64,000 bases of DNA from Thiohalorhabdus denitrificans. GTDB lineage: Bacteria; Pseudomonadota; Gammaproteobacteria; Thiohalorhabdales; Thiohalorhabdaceae. Of the stretch, positions 9,014 through 18,287 are shown one piece after another (within the stretch, counting starts at the first letter, position 1; each line of letters starts with the position of its first letter). Both the position numbers and the translations under genes were made by a program. The notes below the pieces were generated by a model. It had not been told where the DNA came from, made no database searches, and saw only the letters and a list, made by a program, of their open reading frames with translations. The stretch is from assembly GCF_001399755.1 (NCBI RefSeq), contig NZ_LJCP01000011.1:124001-188000 (forward strand), in the 5' to 3' direction.

Positions 9014-10036
9014 TCAGGCTTGATCGTCCCGGGCGCTCAGGGGCTGCTCCGCCTTGGGACTGCGGTGCATCAGGCTGTGCAGGGCCTGCCGCGGATCCTC
9101 CCCCTCGTACAGGACGCGGTAGACCTGCTCGGTGATGGGCATCTCCACGCCGAGCTCGCGGGCCTTGGCGTGCAGGGCGCGGGCGGCCCGCACCCCTTCG
9201 GCCCGGCGCCACAGGGTGGCGGGCACACGGTCCACCGCGGTGCCGCGGCCCAGGGTTTCGCCTAGCTGGTGGTTGCGGGAAAGGGGCCCGGTGCAGGTGA
9301 GCACCAGGTCCCCCAGCCCGGTGAGGCCGGCGAAGGTCTCGGCCTGACCGCCCCAGGCCACCCCCAGCCGGCTCATCTCCGCGAGCCCCCGGGTGATGAG
9401 GGCCGCGCGGGCGTTGTAGCCGAGGCCCATGCCGTCGGCGATGCCGGCGGCGATGGCGATGACGTTCTTGACCGCGCCCCCCAGCTCCACCCCCACCGGG
9501 TCGTCGCTGGTGTAGACCCGCACGGGGTCGCAGCGGAACCAGGCGGCCATGGCCTCGGCGCGGCCGAGATCGGGCTGGGCCACGGTGATGGCGGTGGGCA
9601 GGCCCCGCCCCACCTCGTCGGCGAAGCTGGGCCCCGAGAGGACGGCCCAGCCGGCGGTGCGCTCGCCAAACACCTCTGTCAGGACCTCGTGGGCCAGCTT
9701 GCCCGACCCCTCCTCCAGGCCCTTGGTGGCGCAGACCACCCAGGACCCGGAATCCGCATGGGCGGCCACGGCCGTTGCCACGTCACGCAGCACGGCGCTG
9801 GGGACCGCCAGCACGAGGCGCCGGCAGCCCGCCACCGACGCCATGTCGGCGGTGACCGTCACCTCCTCGGGGAAGGGGACCCCGGGCAGGTAGTCCCGGT
9901 TCTCCCGGGCCTCCTGCATGGCCGCCGCCCGCTCGGGGCTCCGGTCCCAGAGGAGGACCCGGAAGCCGCACCGGGCCAAGTGGATGGCCAGGGCGGTGCC
10001 CCAGGCGCCCGCCCCCAGGACGGCGGCCCGCTCCAT
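9014..10036 (-). CDS. gpsA: NAD(P)H-dependent glycerol-3-phosphate dehydrogenase
   Basis: GpsA reduces dihydroxyacetone phosphate to sn-glycerol-3-phosphate for phospholipid synthesis. The 340-residue protein has the dinucleotide-binding motif VLGAGAWGTALA at the N-terminus, VCATKGLE and LSGPSFADEV in the middle, and the catalytic-domain block ELGGAVKNVIAIAAGI plus TGLGDLVLTC. The ATG at 10036 overlaps no gene but follows the SH3-protein stop by two bases. The order rhodanese-grxC-secB-(SH3)-gpsA is the E. coli yibN-grxC-secB-gpsA arrangement with one insertion. Confidence 0.96.
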   Translation of the reverse strand: MERAAVLGAGAWGTALAIHLARCGFRVLLWDRSPERAAAMQEARENRDYLPGVPFPEEVTVTADMASVAGCRRLVLAVPSAVLRDVATAVAAHADSGSWVVCATKGLEEGSGKLAHEVLTEVFGERTAGWAVLSGPSFADEVGRGLPTAITVAQPDLGRAEAMAAWFRCDPVRVYTSDDPVGVELGGAVKNVIAIAAGIADGMGLGYNARAALITRGLAEMSRLGVAWGGQAETFAGLTGLGDLVLTCTGPLSRNHQLGETLGRGTAVDRVPATLWRRAEGVRAARALHAKARELGVEMPITEQVYRVLYEGEDPRQALHSLMHRSPKAEQPLSARDDQA

Positions 10037-10038
10037 GC

Positions 10039-10491
10039 TCAGTCCCCCCACACCAGCGCGGCGTACACCCAGCCCTTCTCGCCGTCGGCATGCTGGACGT
10101 GCACCCAATTGTCCCGCTTGCCGAGGTAGCGCAACAGGACGTGCTGCTCCGCCTGGAAGACGATGTCGTGGCTCGTGTCCGGCCCCTCGCGGACGTTCAC
10201 CAGCCGCTTGGTCACCAGCACCGTGCGCCGATCGGACAGCAGGCGCTCGGCCACCCAAGCCACGTCGCCCTCGTAGTCCTCCACCCGGGCCCAGCCGTTC
10301 CGGGTCTCCAGGACCCGCACGGGATAGCCGTAGCTGACCACCCACTGCCGCGGGTGTTCCGTTCCGGGGCCGGCCCGCAGGTTCACCTTGCCCGCGTCGA
10401 TGGACTTGTAGGGGGCGGCCCCGGCGGGATTGCCCGCCAACAGGGCGAGTCCCGCCAGGACCGCAACCGCACCGACGCGCCATCCGGCCAC
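10039..10491 (-). CDS. Secreted bacterial SH3-domain protein
   Basis: The 150-residue product has an N-terminal signal peptide (hydrophobic about 6-22, cleavage after AGAA) and two SH3b domains: VNLRAGPGTEHPRQWVVSYG with VEDYEGDVAWV, and VNVREGPDTSHDIVFQAEQ with VQHADGEKGWVYA. Such domains bind peptidoglycan or peptides in the envelope, so a periplasmic role is likely, but the substrate is unknown. I chose the GTG at 10491, eight bases after a GGGGAG site at the end of secB. A TTG six bases upstream would overlap the secB stop. It is inserted between secB and gpsA. Confidence 0.75.
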   Translation of the reverse strand: MAGWRVGAVAVLAGLALLAGNPAGAAPYKSIDAGKVNLRAGPGTEHPRQWVVSYGYPVRVLETRNGWARVEDYEGDVAWVAERLLSDRRTVLVTKRLVNVREGPDTSHDIVFQAEQHVLLRYLGKRDNWVHVQHADGEKGWVYAALVWGD

Positions 10492-10493
10492 GA

Positions 10494-10961
10494 TCAATGC
10501 TCCCCGGCTTCCCCCGCCTGCTGCTGACGGGACTGCTCGTAGAGGGCCTGGAAGTTCACCGGATCCAGGAGGAGCTGCTGGAACCCGCCGTGGGTCACCA
10601 TATTGGAGATGGCCTCCCGGGCGTAGGGGAACAGGATGGTGGGGCAATTGATCCCCATGAGCTGCTCCAGCTGCTCATCGGGAACCCCCGACACCCGGAA
10701 CAGCCCCGCCTGCTGCACCTCGGCGATAAAGACCGTCCGGTCCTCATGGGTGGAGCGCACGGTCACCGTGAGCACCGATTCCACATGGCCCTGGTCGCTA
10801 ACCACCCTGCCCTGGGTCCCCAGCTCCACGTTCACCTGCGGCTGCCCCTGCCAGGTGAACACATCCGGCACGTTGGGGGATTCGAAGGAGACATCCTTGA
10901 CGTACACCCGCTCCAAGGCGAATACAGGCTGTTCCCCCGAGGCGCCCTGCTCTTCACTCAT
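10494..10961 (-). CDS. secB: Protein-export chaperone SecB
   Basis: SecB is a tetrameric cytoplasmic chaperone that holds preproteins unfolded and delivers them to SecA. The 155-residue protein contains FALERVYVKDVSFESPNVP at the N-terminus and INCPTILFPYAREAISNMVTHGGF with LDPVNF near the C-terminus, the most conserved stretches of SecB. Length is normal. It lies downstream of grxC, as in many gammaproteobacteria. Confidence 0.96.
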   Translation of the reverse strand: MSEEQGASGEQPVFALERVYVKDVSFESPNVPDVFTWQGQPQVNVELGTQGRVVSDQGHVESVLTVTVRSTHEDRTVFIAEVQQAGLFRVSGVPDEQLEQLMGINCPTILFPYAREAISNMVTHGGFQQLLLDPVNFQALYEQSRQQQAGEAGEH

Positions 10962-11020
10962 ACCCGCTCCCGTCGTCCGCGCGTGACCGTACCCACCGTT
11001 CCGGGCCCCAGGGAGGCCCG

Positions 11021-11293
11021 CTACTTTTCCGCGGCGGCCTCCGCCAGCAGGGGATCCAGCCCCCCCTTCTGGTCGAGGGCCTTCAGCTCGTCGAAACCGC
11101 CGATATGCTGGCCGTTGATGAAGATCTGCGGCACCGTGCGCCGTCCCCCCGAGCGCTCCAGCATGCGCGCGCGCTCCTCCGTATGGACGTCCACCAGGGT
11201 CTTCTCCGGCTCCACGCCCTTGGAGCGCAGGAGGGCATCGGCCATGCTGCAGTAGGGGCAGATCCGGGTGGCGTACATCTCGACTCGTGCCAT
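11021..11293 (-). CDS. grxC: Glutaredoxin 3
   Basis: GrxC is a small glutathione-dependent thiol reductase. The 90-residue protein has the active-site CPYC at residues 12-15, TVPQIFINGQHIGG (cis-Pro loop and glutathione-binding GG) in the middle, and a normal thioredoxin-fold length. It lies 19 bases downstream of the rhodanese gene and upstream of secB, the usual order. Confidence 0.94.
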   Translation of the reverse strand: MARVEMYATRICPYCSMADALLRSKGVEPEKTLVDVHTEERARMLERSGGRRTVPQIFINGQHIGGFDELKALDQKGGLDPLLAEAAAEK

Positions 11294-11312
11294 GATCGTC
11301 CTTCCTCGGGGA

Positions 11313-11732
11313 TCACTTCTCCAGCGGCATGCCGGCCTGCTGCCAGGCCATGGTGCCGCCGCTGAGGTTGTAGACGGACGTGAACCCGGCCTTGCGGAGG
11401 CGCAGCGCCGCGCTGGCCGAACGGTTGCCGGAGCGGCAGACCATCACCAGGGGCGTCTCGGACTGCTTGTAGCGCTCCAGCTCCGTAAGCCGGTCGGAGA
11501 TCTGGCCCAGCGGCACATGCACCGCGTTGGGGATGTGCCCCTGCTGCCATTCCTGATCCTCGCGCACGTCCACCACCTGGGCGCCCTCCTGGTTGACCAG
11601 GCGGACCGCCTCGGCCGGGTCCACCGAGCGGATTCCGGTGAGCCACATGGTGATGGGGCCCTTGAACATGATCCCGGCCAGCACCACGAGGCCGGCCACC
11701 AGAAGCCAGTTGTCCTGCAGAAATTCTACCAT
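11313..11732 (-). CDS. Membrane-anchored rhodanese (YibN-like)
   Basis: The 139-residue protein has one N-terminal membrane helix (about 8-30) and a single rhodanese domain with VVDVRE near 53-58 and the active-site loop CRSGNRS with Cys99. It should carry sulfane sulfur or act in thiol redox at the inner membrane. It heads the grxC-secB group exactly like E. coli yibN. The physiological sulfur donor is not evident. Confidence 0.9.
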   Translation of the reverse strand: MVEFLQDNWLLVAGLVVLAGIMFKGPITMWLTGIRSVDPAEAVRLVNQEGAQVVDVREDQEWQQGHIPNAVHVPLGQISDRLTELERYKQSETPLVMVCRSGNRSASAALRLRKAGFTSVYNLSGGTMAWQQAGMPLEK

Positions 11733-11758
11733 TCATCCCTCCCCAGACCGGCGCGGGC

Positions 11759-12805
11759 TCACTGATCCCGCCGGGCGGCGGCCCGGTATTTGTACAGATC
11801 GTCCATGGAGCGGTTCCGGTCGCCGATGTAGGTGGGCACCACCGCCTCCACGGGCTGCGGGTCGATCCCGAAGATCTCCGGGAAGGGTCCGTCGCAGACG
11901 TTGTCCTCGCCCAGGCTCAGGAGCTGGTCCCGGGTCAGGGGCTTCCCCGGAACCCGCTCCAGGAAGGCGGCCTGCACCCAGGCCAGCCAGTCCGGCATGG
12001 ACCACACGCGCCGGTTGACGCCCTCCAGCTCGGCGATGATGCGAATGATGTCGGCGAAGGCGTACTCATGGGGTCCGCACAGCTGGTAGGTCTCCCCGTG
12101 GGTGCGCGGGTCGCCGAGGGCCTTGGCGTAGGCCTCGGCCACATCCTCCACCCAGACCGGAGCGAAGCGGGTATCCCCCTTGGGCAGGGGGAACACCGCC
12201 GGCGTCCGCCGCAACAGCTTGGCGAAGCGGGTAAAGAAGCTGTCGCCCTCCCCGAAGATGATGCTCGGCTCGAAGATGGTGACGTCCAGGCCCTCGCCGC
12301 GGGTCATCTTGGGCCCGTTCAGCCAGGATTCCGGCAGCCCCTCGCTGCGCTCGCCGGCCTCCCGCATGATTCGGGCGCCCAGGCCCTTGGAGCGCTGGTA
12401 TTGGCTGGGGGCCAGCGGGTCCGCCCCGTTGGCGCTCATGTGCAGGACCCGGCGGATGCCCGCCCGCTTGGCCGCCTTGACCACCATGCGGGGCAGCTCC
12501 ACGTGGGCGGCGTGGAAATCGCCACGCCGCTCCGGCGGATAGTCCCGGCGTCCGGGCCGCTTCTCGGCGAGGATGCCCACCAGATTGATGACCGCGTCCA
12601 CGTCCCGGAAATGCCGGTCCAGATCGGCCTGGCGCAGGGGGTTGCCCGCCACCACCTCCACGCCGGGCATGACCCGCATGTCCTGATGGCGGGCGATATC
12701 GCGGGTGACCACCCGGGCCTCATAGCCGTGTTTGTGGAGACGGTGGACCACGTGGCGGCCCACGAACCCACTGCCGCCCAGCACACAGACCCGCTTGATG
12801 CTCAT
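11759..12805 (-). CDS. NAD(P)-binding protein of the complex I NDUFA9 family
   Basis: This is a 348-residue atypical short-chain dehydrogenase/reductase. The N-terminus has the Rossmann signature VLGGSGFVGRHVVHRL, followed by VINLVGIL and HMSANGADP. In eukaryotes the homologue NDUFA9 is an accessory complex I subunit. Bacterial members are annotated as NAD(P)H-binding proteins or quinone-biosynthesis-like epimerases, and their substrate is generally unknown. It is transcribed divergently from the aldehyde dehydrogenase and may be first in the transcript leading to the rhodanese-grxC-secB group, 26 bases away. Confidence 0.85.
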   Translation of the reverse strand: MSIKRVCVLGGSGFVGRHVVHRLHKHGYEARVVTRDIARHQDMRVMPGVEVVAGNPLRQADLDRHFRDVDAVINLVGILAEKRPGRRDYPPERRGDFHAAHVELPRMVVKAAKRAGIRRVLHMSANGADPLAPSQYQRSKGLGARIMREAGERSEGLPESWLNGPKMTRGEGLDVTIFEPSIIFGEGDSFFTRFAKLLRRTPAVFPLPKGDTRFAPVWVEDVAEAYAKALGDPRTHGETYQLCGPHEYAFADIIRIIAELEGVNRRVWSMPDWLAWVQAAFLERVPGKPLTRDQLLSLGEDNVCDGPFPEIFGIDPQPVEAVVPTYIGDRNRSMDDLYKYRAAARRDQ

Positions 12806-12943
12806 CCGTTTCTCCCCAGGCTTTTATGCTTGAAACTGTGGTCGGGCCCCGTCCGTCAGCCTGGAGCCCTTCGGGAGGGCATAGGGGAAGCCCCGTCACC
12901 CGCGCGGAAACGGGGCCCTTTATCCCTTGCTTGAAGGGAGTTT

Positions 12944-12972
12944 ATTCTCAAATGGGGCCTGCCTCCCGTCAA
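12944..12972 (-). promoter_or_regulatory. Candidate promoter for the NDUFA9-like to gpsA transcript
   Basis: On the minus strand TTGACG (12972-12967) and GAGAAT (12949-12944) are spaced by 17 bases. The start would lie about 130 bases before the NDUFA9-like gene. The leader contains a GCCCCGT/ACGGGGC stem near 12870-12920 that lacks a T-tract. Confidence 0.5.
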
Positions 12973-13028
12973 GGAGGCTCGGCGGCCGCCGCCCTCCCCC
13001 GCCATCCCACACAGCAGGAGCGGCAACC

Positions 13029-14393
13029 ATGGTGATGGAATCGATCAATCCCGCCACCGGGGAAGTCCTGGAGGTCTTCGAGGAGCTCACCGACCAGCAG
13101 CTGGAAACGGCCCTGGAGGCCAGCCGGGAAGGCTTCTCCGCCTGGTCCGCCACCACCTTCTCCCAGCGCCGCAAGGTGCTGCAGGCGGCCGCCGCCCTGC
13201 TCCGCCAGAACACGGGGGAATACGCCGAGCTCATCAGCCGCGAGATGGGCAAGCCCGTCAAGGAAGCGCGGGGCGAAGTGGAGAAATGCGCCTGGGCGTG
13301 CGACTACTACGCGGAGCAGGGCGAGCGCTTCCTGGCCTCGGAGCCCATCGACACGGACGCCAGCCGCAGCTACGTGCGCTACGCCCCGCTGGGCCCGGTC
13401 CTGGCGGTGATGCCCTGGAACTTCCCCTTCTGGCAGGTGTTCCGCGCCGCCGCCCCCACCCTGATGGCGGGCAACGCCATGCTGCTCAAGCACGCCTCCA
13501 ATGTCCCCGCCTGCGCCGCCGCCATCGAGGGGATCCTGGCGGAGGCCGGCCTGCCCCGGGGCACCTTCCAGAACCTGGCCATCGGCTCCGGCCGGGTGGA
13601 GGCGGTCATCAACGACCCGCGGGTCCGGGCCGTCACCCTCACCGGCAGCGAGGCGGCCGGTCGCAAGGTGGCCGCCACCGCCGGGGCGGCCATCAAGAAG
13701 ACCGTCCTGGAGCTGGGCGGCTCCGATCCCTTCCTGGTGCTCGAGGACGCCGACCTGGACGAGGCGGCCCGGGTGGCGGCCACCGCCCGCACCATCAACA
13801 GCGGCCAGAGCTGCATTGCCGCCAAGCGTTTCATCGTCGCCGACCGGGTGGCCGACGACTTCCTGGAGCGCTTCCGGGCGCACTTGGAGGAACTCCGTCT
13901 CGGCAACCCCGCCGAACCGGAAACCCACATCGGTCCCCAGGCCCGGCACGACCTGCGCGACACTCTGCACCGCCAGGTCCGGGACAGCGTCAAGGCCGGG
14001 GCCGACCTGCTCATGGGCGGGGAGATGCCCCCCGGGAAGGGCTACTACTATCCGGTCACCCTCCTCGACGGGGTCACCGAGGGCATGCCCGTGGCCGATG
14101 AGGAGACCTTCGGCCCGGTGGCCCCGGTCTTTCGCGTGCCCGACGACGAGGCTGCGGTAGCCCTGGCCAACCGCAGCCGCTACGGCCTGGGCGGCGCCGT
14201 GTGGTCCGCGGACCGCGAGCGGGCGGAGGCCGTGGGCCAGCGGTTGGAGGTGGGCTGCGTGTTCGTCAACGGCATGGTGAAAAGCGACCCCCGCCTGCCC
14301 TTCGGCGGGATCAAGGCCTCCGGGTACGGCCGCGAGCTCGGCCAGCAGGGCATCCGCGAGTTCACCAACGTCCAGAGCGTCTGGATCGGCTAA
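13029..14393 (+). CDS. NAD(P)-dependent succinate-semialdehyde dehydrogenase-like aldehyde dehydrogenase
   Basis: The 454-residue protein is a full-length aldehyde dehydrogenase: MPWNFPFWQVFRAAAP (cofactor region), VTLTGSEAAGRKV, the catalytic Glu in VLELGGSDPFLV and the catalytic Cys in NSGQSCIAAKR, ending with SGYGRELGQQGIREFTN. The motif set resembles bacterial succinate-semialdehyde dehydrogenases of the Sad/GabD type, but the substrate cannot be fixed from sequence. The ATG at 13029 follows an AGGAG site at good spacing. A longer frame upstream is not used. No GABA genes are nearby. Confidence 0.88.
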   Translation: MVMESINPATGEVLEVFEELTDQQLETALEASREGFSAWSATTFSQRRKVLQAAAALLRQNTGEYAELISREMGKPVKEARGEVEKCAWACDYYAEQGERFLASEPIDTDASRSYVRYAPLGPVLAVMPWNFPFWQVFRAAAPTLMAGNAMLLKHASNVPACAAAIEGILAEAGLPRGTFQNLAIGSGRVEAVINDPRVRAVTLTGSEAAGRKVAATAGAAIKKTVLELGGSDPFLVLEDADLDEAARVAATARTINSGQSCIAAKRFIVADRVADDFLERFRAHLEELRLGNPAEPETHIGPQARHDLRDTLHRQVRDSVKAGADLLMGGEMPPGKGYYYPVTLLDGVTEGMPVADEETFGPVAPVFRVPDDEAAVALANRSRYGLGGAVWSADRERAEAVGQRLEVGCVFVNGMVKSDPRLPFGGIKASGYGRELGQQGIREFTNVQSVWIG

Positions 14394-14404
14394 CTGCGCG
14401 GATC

Positions 14405-14632
14405 ACCGCCAAGGACGCCAAGAAGACCCAAGACGAGAGGTTTTCTGTCTACTGCCTATTCGGTTTAGTTCGGGAATTGGTTAAAGCCCCACCCCAGGCC
14501 GTATTGGGAGGGACTAGGCCAGCCACCCTTTTGGCTAATCGCGGCTGATAGCCGCTCCCACAACCACAGCTTCTGAGCTAACCGGATCGCCGGTTTCTGT
14601 TTTCCTTGGCGTTCTTTGCGCACTTGGCGGTT
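14405..14632. repeat. Intergenic element A with heptameric inverted arms
   Basis: This fills the gap of about 300 bases between the aldehyde dehydrogenase and the DUF255 gene, and no gene is seen in it. The left arm (14405-14432) repeats CGCCAAG with one-base variation. The right arm (14602-14632) is its inverted counterpart (CTTGGCG). Between them lies a REP-like palindrome at 14539-14562. Elements with the same architecture but other 7-mers recur at 16763, 21970 and 31361. Confidence 0.7.
14539..14562 (+). repeat. REP-like palindrome
   Basis: TCGCGGCTGATAGCCGCTCC is an imperfect GC hairpin with flanks like the extragenic palindromes at 43105, 46339 and 60846. It sits inside element A. Confidence 0.6.
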
Positions 14633-14698
14633 TTCTCACTTTTTGCATCTTGACCAATTTGGTAGGTTTTTCCTTTCCACCTACCGCAGGAGCCCATC

Positions 14699-16762
14699 AT
14701 GGCCGGCGAGGTGCTCACCGAAAACCGCCTCGGGGCCTGCTCCAGCCCCTACCTGCAGCAGCACGCCGACAACCCCGTGGCCTGGCAGCCCTGGGACGAG
14801 GCCGCCCTTCAGCTGGCGCGGGACCTGGAGCGGCCGATCCTGCTCTCCATCGGCTATTCCGCCTGTCATTGGTGCCACGTCATGGCCCATGAATCCTTCG
14901 AGGATCCCGACCTGGCCGAGCGCATGAACCGCCTGTTCGTTCCCATCAAGGTGGACCGGGAGGAGCGCCCCGACCTGGACCAGATCTACCAGCTCGCCCA
15001 TCAGCTTATGAACCAACGCGGCGGTGGGTGGCCGCTTACCGCCTTCCTGACCCCCGACCAACGGCCCTTCTTCATCGCCACCTACTTCCCGCGGGAGGCC
15101 AAGTACGGCATGCCGGGCTTCGGGGAGGTGCTGGAGAAGGTGGCCGAATTCTATCGGGATAACGGCGAGGCCGTGGCCCAGAACGGTGACGCCGTGGTGG
15201 AGGGCCTGCGGAGCATCAGTCCCGCCGGGGCGGAGCCCCTCGATGGCCAGGCGGTGCAGCGGCTGCGGGGCGACCTGGACGGCGACTACGACCCCCAGCA
15301 CGGCGGCTGGGGCGGGCACCCCAAGTTCCCCCACGCCGGGGAGGTGGTTTTCTGCCTGCGCCGGGAAGCCCTGGACGGCGACGTCCGGGCGGGAGGGATG
15401 GGCCGGCACAGCCTGCGGGCCATGGTGGACGGCGGCCTGTACGACCACCTGGGCGGCGGTTTCTTCCGCTACTGCGTGGACGCCGATTGGATCATTCCCC
15501 ACTTCGAGAAGATGCTCTACGACAACGCGCAGCTCCTCGGCGTGCTGGCCGACGCCCACGCCGGCACCGGGGAACGGCGTTACGCCGAGGCCATCGGCGA
15601 GACGGTGGGCTGGCTGGAGCGGGAGATGCGCCATCCCGAGGGGGCCTTCTACGCCACCCTGGACGCCGACAGCGAGGGGGTGGAGGGGGCCTACTACCTC
15701 TGGTCCTACGGGGAGGTATCCGCGCTCCTTGGGGAGGCGGAGCTGGCGGTGGCCACCCGGGTCTACGGGCTGAGCCGGGCCGGCAACTTCGAGGGCAGCA
15801 ACCACCTGAAGCGGATCCGCGAGCCGGAGGAGGCGGCGACGGAGCTGGGCATGGATGCCGAGCGGGCCCACCAGCTCCTGGCCACCGCCCGCGAGCGGCT
15901 GTTCACGGCCCGGCAGGACCGGACCTATCCCGGCCGGGACGAAAAGGTCCTCACCGCCTGGAACGGCCTGCTCATCGGCGGGCTCGCCCGGGCCGCCCGC
16001 GCCACCGGCGAGACCCGCTACGGCGCACTGGCCCGCGCCGCCGTGGACTTCATCCGCCAGCGGCTGTGGGACGGGGATCGCCTGCTCGCGGTGCACAAGG
16101 ACGGCGTCTCGCACCAGCCCGGCTACCTGGAGGACCACGCCTTCCTGCTTAACGGTCTCCTGGAGCTGCTCCAGGAGGACTGGCGGGACGCCGACCTTGC
16201 CTTCGCCCGCGAGCTGGCCGACACCCTGCTGGAACGCTTCGAGGACTCCGGCGAAGGCGGCTTCTTCATGACCGCCCACGACCACGAGGCCCTGATCCAT
16301 CGCCCCAAACCGGGCCTGGACCAGTCCCTGCCCTCCGGCAACGGCGCCGCGGCCCAGGGCCTGCTGGAGCTGGGCCACCTGCTCGGGGAGCCGCGCTACC
16401 TGGACGCCGCGGAGCGGGCCTTGCGCCTGTTCATGCCGGAGCTGAAGGCCCATCCGGGGGCCTACGTGGCGCTGATCACGGCCCTGGAGGACGCTGTCCA
16501 GCCGCCCACCCTGGCAACCCTCCGCGGTGGTGCAGCGGCCGCGGAATGGCAGCGTGCCGCCCGGACCGGCTATCATCCCCGCCGCCGCATCTACCGAATA
16601 CCGGAGGATGCGGCGGACCTGCCGGAGGCGCTGGGCAACCGCACGCCCCGCGGCGAAGTGACTGCTTACCTCTGCCACGGCACCGAATGCTCGGCCCCCA
16701 TCACCGACCGCCCGGCCTTCGAGGCGGCTCTGGCCGAGGGGCCGGAGCCAACGGGGGACTAA
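14699..16762 (+). CDS. Thioredoxin-like DUF255 protein (YyaL family)
   Basis: The 687-residue protein has an N-terminal thioredoxin-like DUF255 domain with the motif CHWCHVM (Cys56, Cys59) and [10 protein letters not shown], followed by an alpha/alpha-barrel related to N-acylglucosamine 2-epimerase and six-hairpin glycosidases. The family (YyaL; human SPATA20) is widespread but lacks a settled function; redox chemistry is suggested by the CxxC pair. Family length is normal and no signal peptide is seen. It is apparently monocistronic, between two repeat elements. Confidence 0.9.
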   Translation: MAGEVLTENRLGACSSPYLQQHADNPVAWQPWDEAALQLARDLERPILLSIGYSACHWCHVMAHESFEDPDLAERMNRLFVPIKVDREERPDLDQIYQLAHQLMNQRGGGWPLTAFLTPDQRPFFIATYFPREAKYGMPGFGEVLEKVAEFYRDNGEAVAQNGDAVVEGLRSISPAGAEPLDGQAVQRLRGDLDGDYDPQHGGWGGHPKFPHAGEVVFCLRREALDGDVRAGGMGRHSLRAMVDGGLYDHLGGGFFRYCVDADWIIPHFEKMLYDNAQLLGVLADAHAGTGERRYAEAIGETVGWLEREMRHPEGAFYATLDADSEGVEGAYYLWSYGEVSALLGEAELAVATRVYGLSRAGNFEGSNHLKRIREPEEAATELGMDAERAHQLLATARERLFTARQDRTYPGRDEKVLTAWNGLLIGGLARAARATGETRYGALARAAVDFIRQRLWDGDRLLAVHKDGVSHQPGYLEDHAFLLNGLLELLQEDWRDADLAFARELADTLLERFEDSGEGGFFMTAHDHEALIHRPKPGLDQSLPSGNGAAAQGLLELGHLLGEPRYLDAAERALRLFMPELKAHPGAYVALITALEDAVQPPTLATLRGGAAAAEWQRAARTGYHPRRRIYRIPEDAADLPEALGNRTPRGEVTAYLCHGTECSAPITDRPAFEAALAEGPEPTGD

Positions 16763-16884
16763 CCGCTGAGGCGCCGAGGACGCGGAGACCAAACAATAAC
16801 CGACCTGCGGCCCGTTTGGCCTCGTGCCGGGCTCCGCCCTGCCTCCTCACCGTCGTCCTCTGCGCCCTCCGCGTCTCTGCGGTA
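16763..16884. repeat. Intergenic element B with heptameric inverted arms
   Basis: The left arm (to about 16789) begins right after the DUF255 stop and is built from imperfect CGCNGAG/CGCGGAG units. The right arm (16856-16883) is the inverse (CTCTGCG, CTCCGCG). The arms flank about 65 bases. Its arm sequence is shared with element C. Confidence 0.7.
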
Positions 16885-16929
16885 CCATTCCCCGCCCACA
16901 TTGCACCAAGACCTTACCGAGGAACGACC

Positions 16930-17334
16930 ATGGCCAAGGCCCTGAAGGATTTCGTCACCGAAGCCCGCGGACGCATCCGTGAGATCGACCCGGACAGTGC
17001 CGAAGAGATCCTCGAGGATCGGGAGGAGGTCCTGATCCTCGACGTGCGGGAGCCGGACGAGTTCGCCATGGGCCACATCCCCGGTGCGGTCAACGTCCCC
17101 CGCGGCATCCTGGAATCCGCCGCCGACCCCGACTACAAGAACCCCCATCCCGTCCTGTGCCGGGCCCAGGAGCGCCCCATCCTGCTCTATTGCAAATCGG
17201 GAGGGCGCAGCGCCATGGCCACCGCCACCCTCCAGGAGATGGGCTTCGAGGAGGTCTACAACATCGCCGGCGGAGCGGCGGTGTGGATCGGGGACGACTG
17301 CTCGTGGGAGGGGGAGCTCAAGGAGGACGTCTGA
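16930..17334 (+). CDS. Single-domain rhodanese
   Basis: The 134-residue cytoplasmic protein has one rhodanese domain with ILDVREPDEFAMGHIPGA and the active-site loop CKSGGRSA (Cys88). An insertion of roughly 15 residues lies before the active-site strand. It probably transfers or accepts sulfane sulfur; nothing nearby shows the partner. The ATG at 16930 was chosen because the longer frame upstream lies in repeat element B and the previous gene. It converges with the diguanylate cyclase and overlaps its 3' end by 17 bases. Confidence 0.88.
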   Translation: MAKALKDFVTEARGRIREIDPDSAEEILEDREEVLILDVREPDEFAMGHIPGAVNVPRGILESAADPDYKNPHPVLCRAQERPILLYCKSGGRSAMATATLQEMGFEEVYNIAGGAAVWIGDDCSWEGELKEDV

Positions 17335-18283
17335 CCGGCCCCGGCAGCACCCCCATGCGGACCCGGTTCTTCCCCTCGGCCTTCGCCGCGTACAGGGCCC
17401 GGTCCGCCGCCGCCAGCAGGCACTCGCCGAGGGCCTCCTCCCTCCGGCCCAGGCCCGCGAGCTTACCCCCGGCCGTCCCGATGCTGACCGTCAGCACGGA
17501 TCCGGGGGCCGCTTCGGGGCCGGGCAGGGCAGCCCGCATGAGCCGTTCGCGGAATTCCTCCGCCTTGGCGCGGGCCGTTTCGGGGGCCGTGTGGGAGAAC
17601 AGGATCGCGAATTCCTCCCCACCCAGGCGGGCCGCGGTGTCCTCGCGGCGCACGAACCCCGCCAGGGTCTCTCCCACCGCCCGGAGAACCGCGTCTCCCG
17701 AAACGTGGCCCAGGCGGTCGTTGACCCGCTTGAAATCGTCCAGGTCCAGATAGGCGAGGCTGACGGGGTAGCCGTGCCGGCAGGAGCCGTCCACCGCGGC
17801 CCCCAGCCGCTCCCGGAAGCTGCGGCGATTGGGGAGGCCGGTCAGGTCGTCCCTGACGGCCGCGCGCTCCAGCCGCCGCAGGCGGCGCCCCTCGCTGGTG
17901 AGATCCACCACTCCCAGTAGGTCACCCTCCAGGCGGGGTATCGGCCCCCGATTACGCGTCACCCGGAACCAGCTGCCCCCCACCTCGCAATAGACAGGGC
18001 CAGCGGGAGTAGCGGCGTCCCCGGCCAGCAAGGGTCCGATCCAGGGCCCGATGGCGGGGTGGGCGCCCAGGGCCTCCAGCGGCCGCCCCAGCCAATGTTC
18101 CGGATGCAGGCCCCACCAATCCTGCAAGGCCTCACTGACCCAATGGATGGTCCGGCCCCGGTCCGTGAGCAGGCCGCCCGCCCCCAGCCCCTCCAGGATT
18201 CCCTCCAGGCAAGCCTCCGGTGGGCCGGCGTCCCGACAAGCGGGGCAGTCCCCGCACCCTGCGTTGCGCTCCTCTCCTGGCAT
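17318..18283 (-). CDS. PAS-GGDEF diguanylate cyclase with Cys-rich N-terminus
   Basis: The 321-residue protein should make cyclic di-GMP from GTP. The C-terminal GGDEF domain is intact: DDLTGLPNRRSF, the signature RLGGEEFAILF (GGEEF) and the closing ALYAAKAEGKNRV. The N-terminal part (about 25-140) looks like a PAS domain (GGLLTDRGRTIHWVSEAL). The first 26 residues hold four Cys (CGDCPACRDAGPPEAC), a possible metal or redox site. There is no membrane segment, so it is a cytoplasmic sensor. The ATG at 18283 follows the Ner-like gene by four bases, so the two are probably co-transcribed. Confidence 0.88.
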   Translation of the reverse strand: MPGEERNAGCGDCPACRDAGPPEACLEGILEGLGAGGLLTDRGRTIHWVSEALQDWWGLHPEHWLGRPLEALGAHPAIGPWIGPLLAGDAATPAGPVYCEVGGSWFRVTRNRGPIPRLEGDLLGVVDLTSEGRRLRRLERAAVRDDLTGLPNRRSFRERLGAAVDGSCRHGYPVSLAYLDLDDFKRVNDRLGHVSGDAVLRAVGETLAGFVRREDTAARLGGEEFAILFSHTAPETARAKAEEFRERLMRAALPGPEAAPGSVLTVSIGTAGGKLAGLGRREEALGECLLAAADRALYAAKAEGKNRVRMGVLPGPVRRPP

Positions 18284-18287
18284 TGGC

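Noticed and set aside
12870-12925. Terminator between the NDUFA9-like and aldehyde dehydrogenase genes
   Set aside because: There is a GCCCCGT/ACGGGGC stem, but no T-tract follows it on either strand at the right distance, and both genes point away from it.
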